This document shows, piece by piece, positions 11,401 to 20,766 of a stretch of DNA of 34,952 bases (its first letter is position 1; every line of letters starts with the position of its first letter). The stretch is from the NCBI GenBank assembly GCA_008015855.1, contig SSGK01000012.1:1-34952 (forward strand). Direction: 5' to 3'. Source of the DNA: Candidatus Altimarinota bacterium. Its GTDB lineage: Bacteria > Patescibacteriota > Gracilibacteria > BD1-5 > UBA2023. Position numbers and translations under genes: made by a program. The notes below the pieces were generated by a model. That model worked only from the letters and a program-made list of their open reading frames with translations. It was not told the origin of the DNA and made no database searches.

Positions 11401-14400
11401 TTCCAGAAAAACTCCAGAAGCTTCTTACTTGGAAACAACGATATATTGAACAAATTGTATGTAATATTCGAACGATTGAAAAAATGCTTGGCGGATGGTT
11501 GAAAGATAATGCAAAGCGTTTCAAGAAGTGGGTAGAATTCATCATTATTATTAAGTCAATCCTCAAGGGGTGGCAAGCAATTATCGATTTGTTTTCTGGA
11601 TATCAGCAATCATGTGCGGTATGTAAGAATGAACGATATGATCTTCGTACATGGAAGGTTCGACTTCTTTCCATGCTTATACCAAAGATTCCTGTTATTA
11701 AATTTCCTCGATGGCCTGATATTGTCTTAGATTTACATAATATTCGCCTTGGTCTTGATATCGTCATGCCGGAATTTACTATTAAGCCAGTGCCAATTAT
11801 TTTACCGAATTTGCCAAAGCTTTTCCTTCCTGATGCGCCAAATGCGCTCATTAATATTCCAGCTATACCGACGCTTCCAGCCCTTCCAAATCTTCCAAAT
11901 CTTCCGGATCTTCCATCGCTTCCTCGTATTGAGCTTCCAAATCTTCCTCCACCACCAAAGATTCCAAATCTCTTTGGAGGAATAGCAGGAGTTCTCGATA
12001 TATTAAAACTCCTTATCAAGGTAGTGTGTTATATGCAAAATACACCACTTGTTCCAGAATGATATGCTGGTGAGAGAATTGCACAACTTACTCAAAGACA
12101 AGGAAAAAACCCTCTCGACTTCCTCAATCTTGATATGGCATCTATGGCCGATCTTCAGATTCCTGGTATGAAAGAAATACGGGTAAGTACGTATTTAAAC
12201 CTTGAATTAAAGACCGATTTTATTGCAGAGGCTGCTCGACAGATTGTTCGTCCAATTAATGAGTTTGGTGCAGACATGCGATGACTTCTTCCAAAAGAAG
12301 TAGGGACGACTGTTGATATGCGAAACACGGTTCCAAAGAATATTCGCTTGAATTATAATTCAGAAACATTGAAAAAATGAGATGCAACACTCTTTGGAAT
12401 TATTTGAGATAAGGATTTAGGAGAATCAGATATTGAAGAATTCAAGAAGATTTTTATTTCGGAAGTGAACAAGATAGAGAATCCATTTGTAAGAAAGCAA
12501 TTTCTTGATATCTATTCTGAAATGATTCATCCTGAGATGGGAGATGCAAATGAATTCATTGCTTCTCTTGAAAAAGATCAGAAAGAAAGATTCCAGGAAA
12601 TTTATGATTATCTTGATTCCGAACAGAAGGAAGTTCAGAATTTTGAAAATGAATTGAATCGACTTATAAAGAATTATAGTAATTCGGATCTTCTCTCTCG
12701 TTTCTCTCCAAGCACATCAGTACAAATGGCTGAGAGTTCTCAATCGAATAATGCAATAAATCCGTATATCGAGAAGATTAATGCTCGTTCCGAATGAGTA
12801 TTTGATGCTCTTTATCAAGGTAAAAAAGATTCATATGTATCCGCACTGGAAACAGAAGGTACTATATTGAGTAATAAATTACGTTCCATGAGGCTTGCTG
12901 TAAATGATGGAATAAACACTTCTTCTGAATACAATCCAATGAAATCATGAGATACTTCTGTACCAACCTCTGTATATCAAGGAGTGTATGCGATTGATAG
13001 TGGTTGAAATCGAGTATGGCTATTTGATTATTTTGATGAATTAAATGGGGAAGAAGAGATTATACGTGTTGATTATGATAATGATGGAGATAGAGACTAT
13101 CTTTACATGAATGGGAATGGAATATTCTTGAAAGAAAATCATGAATTTACTCCTCATAAAAATCGTGATACGGCTGTTCAAGAGATTTCAAGCATCTCTC
13201 TTGAGGATGAATTACTTTCTCCTGCACCGAATTATTTTCATGAAGCAATTACCACGCCGAATAGTATTAATGTTACGTTTGCCCCTATTCGGAAAGAGCT
13301 TGATGATTACTTCCGATTGGAGTATTACAACAGAATTTATGAATTCGATCTCAATACCTCTATTCCACAAAACTCTTCTTCATGAAGACATGTGGTTGAT
13401 TTAACACCTGTTTTACCACAGAGTGATGGTGATAGAGAGCTCCTTTCTTGAGCAATAGTAATGAAAAATAGGGCATATGTTGATAATATGGTCTGAGATG
13501 TTTTAATATTTGGTCCAAAACTTATTAAAAAATCTTCAAATGATAGCGCATTTGGAGTTTCTGTATGAAGAGATGTATATGTATGAAACTCATCAGCCAC
13601 CATCTCTTATCGCAATAAAAATACTGATACTTGGAATGAAGTTACCCTCCCAAAAAATATACGAATTCGATTCCAATCTGCCATGGAGGTTCGAGTAGAG
13701 TCGGGAATACTTTATATTAACAATGGTATAAATTCAGATACTCCAATGAGTATATATGAATATGAGAAATGATTCCCTATTTTACCGGATATGAAGATTG
13801 TTCCGGCTCCAGGTACGAATGCTCGTGTTGATATTTATGCTAATGGGGTAATGGATAGCGTATTTGGCTGACAGGATTATCGTATGATTAATCTCTGAAC
13901 AAAGAGTTCTTATTATTCGGTTGCATTTGATGAAGAAAATGCATGGTACCATGCTCGAATGTCTACTATTTATCCAGAGGGACGAACATCAAACGTTGCT
14001 CTCACTCTTATGTCTCCTCAATTTGAGTCAGACAATGAGCCTCCATTCTTTGATATGGATAGAACACTCTATGTTCCTGTGTATACCAGTAAAACCTTGG
14101 AACTTCTTGACCTTATTCAGGATACATCTGGCTTATCCGAAATACAAATGGATATTGATGTATCATCGGATGCAAATGGAAATGGAATTGTAGATGATGA
14201 TTTTGTGTCGTTATCTGATCCGAGTCTATCATCCATTCCACTTTCTCTTGTCTCAAATAGTGATTTTGTTGTAAAACTTTGAATCTTTGAAAAATTATGA
14301 ATTCACCAGGTTCGAATCAAAGCAGTCGATAACAATAATAATAGCTCAGAAATGAATGTCTCAATTATTGTTTACGCTCCAATTCCAACTATTGAATGAA

Positions 14401-15071
14401 CAGAGAATAATACGCTCTCTGGTTATCTTGATGAAACCGTTTATGGTGAACCAGTTGATATCGTTCGTGTGAGAGATGGAAATACTTCAATTGTGAAGCC
14501 AGCAACTCCACAAAAATATGATGCTGTTATATCACTTACAGGATGATTCTTTACGGGATCATATAATTCAAATATTCTGACAGCTTCCGGACAGGTTTCT
14601 ATTAAGGATGGAGAAAATGAGGCATGAATTGTTCGGGAGGATACTTGAAAGATTCAAAGCTCTCGTTCAATTGATGTAATTCCTGCGACAGCTGATGCTC
14701 CAATGCAATTAAAAATGGATAATGTGTACTATCAAAATATTATACTGAATCCAAAAACAACCAAGTTCTACTCTACTTCAGATTTTGGAAGAGTTTCTGA
14801 TGAGGGTGTATACATTAAGATGGAAAATCCAGCATACTCATATATTCAAAATCCACTCACTTCACTTCTTTTACCAGGAGGAATAAGTGTTATATCATGA
14901 AATGAATTTATATTTGGAATTGCGACAGATGGAAACATCTATACAAATGCGACAAATATAACATTTGAATACACTTCTTTAGGAAATTATATTATCATCA
15001 AGGCAAAACAAAACACTGATACTATTGCTGAAATTTTCTATAAGATACAAGGTATATTTGTTGCCCGCTAG
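2403..15071 (+). CDS. Giant multidomain exported protein, 4222 aa
   Basis: One frame runs from ATG 2403 to TAG 15069-15071 with UGA as Gly; I read the frame through and found no TAA or TAG inside. Residues about 12-36 form a hydrophobic export signal ending VSAYA. About 180-320 is helical. About 1070-1620 contains several Ig-like beta modules. About 2000-2130 has FG-GAP-like loops (DVNNDEWEDIVV, DFSGDGYEDIVV). About 2290-2410 resembles DUF11/CARDB. DENGNGIPDYVD follows. About 2555-2710 is a Cys-, Gly- and Pro-rich hydrophobic module. About 2750-3100 is helical or coiled-coil. About 3120-3195 is a Pro/Leu repeat. About 3540-3580 has another FG-GAP-like segment (DYDNDGDRDYLY), and about 3875-4000 an Ig-like region with DANGNGIVDDD. 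No catalytic motif, LPxTG or C-terminal membrane anchor is seen. Family unknown; a calcium-stabilised surface adhesin is inferred. Confidence 0.9.
11871..11924 (+). repeat. Six tandem 9-bp units encoding x-L-P
   Basis: Six in-frame units of NNN-CTT-CCN encode TLP, ALP, NLP, NLP, DLP and SLP (residues 3157-3174 of the giant protein). Less regular L-P and I-P units flank them from about 11770 to 11975. The codon choice CTT-CC(A/G/T) is nearly constant, so the unit is conserved at DNA level and could expand or contract by slippage without breaking the frame. Confidence 0.85.
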
Positions 15072-15110
15072 AACAGAATAGGGCTCCATACTTGCAAAAA
15101 ATATTTTCTA

Positions 15111-15138
15111 TTGTTTTTTAGAAGTTTTTTGCTATTAT
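15111..15138 (+). promoter_or_regulatory. Predicted promoter of der
   Basis: TTGTTT (15111-15116), a 16-bp spacer and TATTAT (15133-15138) lie in the 118-bp gap before der. The leader would be about 45 nt and AT-rich. No terminator hairpin is obvious after the giant gene. Confidence 0.4.
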
Positions 15139-15189
15139 GCACGAACAAACTTTTCATTTTTATTAAAGAAATATTATCAATTTATTCGT

Positions 15190-16593
15190 ATGCTTCCAAG
15201 AGTTACTATAGTAGGACGTCCAAATGTTGGGAAATCAAGCCTTTTTAATATGCTCACGAGGCATAAGATTGCAATTGTCTCTGATATTGAAAATACAACG
15301 AGAGATATTATTGAGTATGAGGTATATGATCAAGATAACCATATGTCATATATTCTTTGTGATAGCGGTTGATTGGTAGTGGGTACACAAGAAAGCATTC
15401 TTGATGATGTTCGAAGTCGTGTAGATGATGCTATTGAATCATCTGACATTATTCTTTTCGTAATGGAATATAATAAGATTACGGAACTGGATGAGGTAAT
15501 TGCTAAGAAACTTCGAAAGAGTCGTAAGCCTATTATTCTTGTGGGAAATAAGGCTGATAATATGAATCGAGCCCTTGAATCATATGAACTTTTGTCTCTC
15601 GGATTTGGTGATGTTATTCCAACAAGTCCTGTGCAGCATAGAGGGATACAAGACTTACGAAATGCTCTTACTGTTGAATTGAAGGCAATTGGTTTTACTG
15701 AGACAGAAGAGAATCCAATGAAGGATAATTCTAAGCTTCACTTGGCAATTATTGGACGTCCAAATGTTGGAAAATCATCACTCGTAAATGCTCTTTCTGG
15801 AACCATGCGTTCTATCGTTAAGGATTTACCAGGGACAACCAGAGATTCCATTGATACCGTTATTGACTGGAATGGGGAAGAGATATGCCTCATCGATACT
15901 GCTGGTATTCGTCGTGCTGGAAAGATTTGAACTGCAAATATTGAACAATGGAGTGTTCTCCGTGCTGAGCGCGCAATTAGTCGATCTGATGTTGTTGCCG
16001 TTGTTATGGATGCTTTTGAATGAGTATCTCATCAAGATCAGATTATTGTATGAAAGGCTCTTGAAGAAAAGAAGGGAATTATTCTTGTGATGAATAAATG
16101 GGATAAGGTTCTTTCAAAACCAGGAGTAAATACGGAAACTATTTTGGATAGATATATGACGTATTTATCGAAGAAGTTCGATTTTCTTTCGTATGTTCCT
16201 GTTATATTTACTTCTGCGATTGATGGGAAGAGAATTGATCGTGTTTTTGAAAATGCGCTTCTTATTCGAAATGAGCGAAATAAGAGAGTGAAAACGGGGG
16301 TATTTAATAAATTTCTTGCACAAATTACTTATGAACATGCTCCAACGGGGAATAGAAAATCACATAAACCAAAGGTATATTACGGATCACAGGTAGATGT
16401 GAATCCACCGAAATTTGTTATTTCCGTAAATAACTCAGATCACTTCCACTTTTCTTATTCACGTTATATCGAGAATAAGATTCGAGAATTCTTTTCTTTT
16501 GAAGGAACTCCTATTATTGTTGAATTAAAGAGTCGTAAGAGTATTTATAAAAACAATGACAAGGATAGAAATAATGATGAATCAGATGAATAA
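15190..16593 (+). CDS. der: Ribosome-assembly GTPase Der (EngA)
   Basis: 467 residues, in the family's usual range. Two tandem GTPase domains are visible: the first P-loop GRPNVGKSS at residues 9-17, the second GRPNVGKSS at 189-197. Switch and G3 motifs are seen as DSGG in the first domain and DTAG in the second, and G4 motifs as NKAD and NKWD. A C-terminal KH-like domain begins near residue 350. Der binds the 50S precursor and is required for large-subunit maturation. Four of about 27 Gly codons are UGA, including the second Gly of DSGG. The start is the first ATG and matches the family N-terminus; no Shine-Dalgarno sequence precedes it. The stop overlaps the start of the next gene by 8 bp. 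Confidence 0.97.
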
Positions 16594-17587
16594 GAAGTCT
16601 CTTTGGATATACTGTGCTATTGGTATCGTATATATTTTATTGAATGGTTGGCTCTCGGGAATACCTTCAATGCTTCAAATGTTGTTGCGTTCAATTATTC
16701 TCATTGCATTCCTCCTTTCTCCTTATTTCTTTTATACAACTCTTTTTCCATGAAAATGAGGGGTAAGAAGATTTATATCTCTGGCTATTCCTCTCTATTT
16801 TATAGGATTATTTTTAGAAATACTCCTTTTTATCATACTAATGGGGGTATCATATTATTATAATGCGCAATCTCCGGCAACAATGTCGCGTATTACACTT
16901 TCGAATTCCGAAAAGACGCTTATTTTTCAAGAGATGTCTCATATTGGAACAGAAAATTTTTATGCTTGTGCATGATCAGGGGTTTCAATGCTCTCAAATT
17001 CAGGATTTCAAGTATATTATGAAGGTGTTTGAAGTGGAACTGTTGAAAATATGAAGACCTTCCAGAAGATGCTTTGAATAGAATTTACCGATACTCTCTA
17101 TGAGAGTTTTGCTCAATCTATCTGAATGCGATCACAGAAATATGAATCGTTTATTCCATGAGAGATATTGCGTACGGCAAAAAATGTTGATATATGAATT
17201 GATACGATTGTTCAAATCGCAAATAGTAAGTACGGATCATGATTCTATAGGGAATCAGTTCCTCTTTCGATTGAATCGGATATTATAGGGTGAATATCTC
17301 AAATGACAGAAAATGAAAAGAGACTCTATTCCTATTTTATACGAGGTATCCTTAATATGATGGCTCATAATTCCCAAGAAATGTCGGTATTTTGAATGAA
17401 TCAGGAAATTATGGATGTAATACTTCATGAGAGAAATAAGGTAATTTCAGAGAAGATTCAAACATCCTCTGATAGGAAAATTATTGCTTTTTACGGTGCT
17501 CTTCATTTCAATGGAATATTCGAGGAACTAAAAAAACGTGATATTCGTTGGAAGGTGCTTCAGATAGAAAATTGTTATCCTTATTAA
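16586..17587 (+). CDS. Membrane protein with TraB/GumN-like C-terminal domain
   Basis: 333 residues from ATG 16586, which overlaps the der stop (ATGAATAA). Upstream in-frame ATGs at 16556, 16574 and 16577 are possible but would lie deeper in der. Three hydrophobic helices (about residues 5-25, 27-50 and 58-85) are followed by a soluble domain. That domain carries MSHIGTENFY, then YYEGVGSG, then HERNKVISEKI and IAFYGALHFNGI near the C-terminus. These four elements in this order resemble the TraB/PrgY/GumN superfamily (a metal-dependent, Tiki-like fold), whose members have GxxH and ERN motifs. Substrate and orientation cannot be told. The overlap implies co-transcription and translational coupling with der. 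The family call is moderately supported; the membrane topology is clear. Confidence 0.8.
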
Positions 17588-17620
17588 AATACTCTTTTCA
17601 AGTTAAAACATGAAAGAGAT

Positions 17621-17648
17621 TTTGATTTAAGCCTTGTTCATTTATAAT
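17621..17648 (+). promoter_or_regulatory. Predicted promoter of ftsH
   Basis: A consensus -10 TATAAT (17643-17648) is preceded by TTTGAT/TTGATT (17621-17627) at 15-16 bp. The leader to the ATG at 17690 would be about 35 nt, T-rich and without a Shine-Dalgarno sequence. Confidence 0.5.
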
Positions 17649-17689
17649 ATACACTACTTTTTTAATTTTAATTTAAATCTATTTTTCAG

Positions 17690-19636
17690 ATGAAACCTAT
17701 CAAGAATAAAAAAGAAAAGAAAAATCCACTTCTTACTAAGAAAGAAGCCCCAAAGGATGGTAAGAAATGAAATATTATACTTACGGTATTTTTAAGCTTT
17801 CTTCTCGTTGGGCTTATTGTTAACTATTGGTATTCAGGTGCTTCAAATGAGAAGGTAAATACTCAAATAGGGCTAAATCAGCTTACCGCAAATTATAAAT
17901 CTGGTATCTACGAGGAAATCGTTGTTGCTTGAAATGTTATTGAAGCAAAAAAATTCCTGAATCAATGAGCTATAGTAAATGGGGGAGTTCAGATTCGCCA
18001 AATCGATAAATTAACCCTTCCTACGAACGTAAATATTACGGATATTGGAATTGGGAATACAAATAATCCAACAAAAATCACACTCAAGGATCAAACTTGG
18101 TGAAAATTTTGGATGGATTTACTTCCGAATCTTCTTGGAACAATCCTTTTTGTTGTTCTTCTCTTCTTCATATTTGGAAGAATGTCTGGTGGTGCCTGAG
18201 GTGGTCCCATGGCATTTATCCGAAGTCGTGCTCGTATATATGATCCAAATGAGGATGAAAAAATTACTTTTGCTCAAGTTGCATGAGCAGAGGAGGAAAA
18301 GGAGGATTTAAGAGAGGTGGTTGATTTCTTGAAGAATCCTACAAAATACAAAAATCTCGGTGCTAAGATTCCACGGGGTATCTTGTTACAGTGACCACCA
18401 GGTACATGAAAGACACTTCTTGCCCGTGCTGTAGCTGGAGAATCAAATGTTCCATTTTTCTCTATTTCTGGTTCTGAGTTTGTTGAAATGTTTGTTGGCG
18501 TTGGTGCCGCACGTGTTCGTGATTTATTTCGTGATGCGAGAGAAAGAGCACCATCTATTATTTTTATTGATGAAATTGATGCAATAGGAAAAAAACGTTC
18601 ACCATGAATTGGTGGATGACATGATGAGCGTGAGCAAACACTCAATCAAATACTTACCGAAATGGATGGGTTTGATAATGAGACCAATGTGATAGTTCTT
18701 GCTGCAACAAATCGATCTGATGTTCTTGATAGAGCTCTTTTGAGACCAGGTCGTTTTGATCGAAAGGTAACAATTCAGTTACCGAATCTTGAAGATCGTT
18801 TTAAGATACTTGAAGTACATGCAAAATGAAAACCATTCGATGAGTCAGTTGATCTTCATAAGGTTGCATCAATCACTGTGTGATTTTCCGGTGCTGACCT
18901 CTGAAATCTTCTTAATGAGGCAGCTATTCTTGCAGGTAAATGAAACCTCAAATCAATCACTCAGGATATGATTCAAAAGTCTATCGAGAAGGTTATTATG
19001 TGAAATGAAAAGAAATCCCTTCGCATGACTGACTATGAGAAGAAACTAACAGCATATCATGAAGTTGGACATGCACTCGTCTGAAAGATGTTACCACATA
19101 CTGATCCAGTACATAAGATATCTATCTTACCACGTGGTGGTGCCGGTGGTGTAACATGGTTTCTTCCCGAGAAGGATAAAACGTACACTTCAAAGGCAAA
19201 ATATCTTGATGAACTTGCTACGTTGTATGGATGACGTGTTGCTGAAGAAGTGTTTTTTGGATCTGAGTATATAACAACCGGTGCATCGAGTGATATTGAA
19301 CGTGCTACTGAAATAGCAAGAGCAATGGTTATGAGATTTGGTTTTGATCCAGATATCTGACCTGAAAATTTTGCTCCTGATAGAATTGAATGAAATTTCC
19401 TTGGAGCAGAATCTCAAGAGAAGGCGATATCTGAGGATACACGAAGAATGATTGATACGAAAGTTCGTGATATATTAAAACAAGCCTATAACCAAGCACG
19501 TGAAATTATTACAAAAAATAAAGACCTCCATGAGAAAATTTCCCAGGCATTGCTTGAGAAGGAAGAGATGTTAAAGGAAGATTTTGATGCTTTCTTTGAA
19601 GCTGTAGAAGGTGTACCCGTAAAGAATCAACAATAA
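17690..19636 (+). CDS. ftsH: ATP-dependent zinc metalloprotease FtsH
   Basis: 648 residues, a typical length. An N-terminal helix (about 29-47) and a second helix (about 146-166) flank a small extracytoplasmic domain. The AAA+ module has Walker A GPPGTGKT at 235-242 and Walker B FIDE around Asp294-Glu295. The second region of homology has NRSD and RPGRFDR. The protease site is HEVGH (His457-Glu458-His461), with the third zinc ligand expected at Asp535 in GASSDIERA. FtsH degrades misfolded membrane and selected soluble proteins at the cytoplasmic membrane. About 19 glycines are UGA, including both Gly235 and Gly240 of the P-loop, which makes this gene the clearest proof of the code. The usual HEAGH is HEVGH here, a conservative change. 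Confidence 0.98.
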
Positions 19637-19666
19637 AAAAAATCAGGATTAATCCTGATTTTTTTT
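19635..19666. terminator. Bidirectional terminator between ftsH and mutY
   Basis: A perfect palindrome with eight A, core atcaggatt/aatcctgat and eight T serves both converging genes. It begins in the ftsH stop codon, and the mutY stop codon (19649-19651) lies at its centre. Confidence 0.9.
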
Positions 19667-20683
19667 ATATTGCTTTAAGATGTTTTGAATCTCTTTATCT
19701 TTTCTAAATCTTGCAAATTTGTGAGTTCCGGTCTGTATTTGAGCGTTACACGCGATATAAGGGTCCCCTTTATTATCGAGCCATTTATGATGTACCGGAC
19801 GAACTGATACCTCGAGTTCATATGTTTCCCGAAAATAGGATTGTACTCATTTTCGAATATCTGTTCATTCGAGGGGATTGAGAATAAAGGGTGTGTATTT
19901 TTCTATGTCTTTAGAAAAATATTCTCTATGATTTTCATGAAGAATAACGACAACTTTTGCATCCTGGAGTGGGAAATATATTTTTTTAACTTCTGCCATC
20001 TCTTCTTTTATTCATTCTGTTGTATAGAATAGGCTCTCCTTTAAAGGATATTCCTCCCAATTTATAAGGGTTTTATTGTTTACATCGATGATACTTGAAA
20101 AATCCATAAATGCCCCATTGATAATGGGTATATAGATTTGATTTTCCTTCTTTTTAAAAAATTGTTGAAAATCATAAGTAATCCCTTGCTTTATTTCCTT
20201 TGTTAATTTATTAAATCTGCTTCCAGTATAGTAGCGTGCAAATATTTTTTCTATATTGGTATCCCATGCAATTACTGGATTTCCTAATGCAAATGAGAGA
20301 ATAGCATTGGCTGTATATTCTCAGATTCATGGAAGTTTTATGAGTTCATCTTTTGTTTTTGGGAACACTCCATGGAACTCTTCTGATATAATTTTTGCAG
20401 TTTTTAGTAAATTTCTTGCACGAGAATAATAACCAAGTCATTGATAATAAGGAAAAAACTCATCATAGGATGCTTTTGCAAGGCAATGAATATTCGGATA
20501 TGCTTGAGTAATTCAGTTAAAGTATTCTATAACGCGTGACACCTGCGTTTGTTGGAGAAAGATTTCAGATAACCAAACATAATAACATCGTTGTTCTTCT
20601 GAATAATGTTCTAATCATCGCCAAGGAAGTGTTTTTCTTCCATTTATTTCATACCAGGAGAGAATTGTTTGAAATGGGAACAT
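19649..20683 (-). CDS. mutY: MutY-type A/G-specific adenine glycosylase without [4Fe-4S] cysteines
   Basis: 344 residues from ATG 20683; an in-frame ATG at 20731 would add 16 residues. I prefer 20683 because it places LPWR at residues 19-22, as in the family. Catalytic Glu40 sits in VWLSEIFLQQTQV, the helix-hairpin-helix is LPGIGEYTANAI (117-128), and the catalytic Asp is Asp141 in AWDTNIEKIFAR. MutY removes A mispaired with 8-oxo-G. Where the family has C-x6-C-x2-C-x5-C after the NQALMDLG-type motif, this protein reads INGAFMDFSSIID and continues with no cysteine in the corresponding segment, so the cluster must be absent. The C-terminal domain ends in a THKFARF segment that may correspond to the 8-oxo-G recognition domain. 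Glycines at R22-G23, N56-G57, Q81-G82 and in the hairpin motif are UGA. Confidence 0.88.
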
Positions 20684-20740
20684 GAGGATAAAATTATTGA
20701 TTGGTTTGATTGATTTAATATTTTTTTTCATACAATGGTG

Positions 20741-20750
20741 AGTATATAAT
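20741..20750. promoter_or_regulatory. Overlapping divergent -10 elements between mutY and the macroglobulin gene
   Basis: On the plus strand TATAAT (20745-20750) lies 16 bp before the ATG at 20767. On the minus strand TATACT (20746-20741) lies just before the alternative mutY ATG at 20731. The two elements overlap by 2 bp, so the promoters would compete. Neither has a convincing -35. Confidence 0.4.
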
Positions 20751-20766
20751 TTCTTCCCATTGGTAT

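Noticed and set aside
11871..11924. CRISPR-like array
   Set aside because: The 9-bp units are contiguous coding repeats without spacers, and no cas genes are present.
11603..12019. 138-codon minus-strand frame rich in Gly, Arg and Phe
   Set aside because: It is the antisense image of the Pro/Leu repeat of the giant gene; its apparent repetition comes from the CTTCCN units. No family match or start context.
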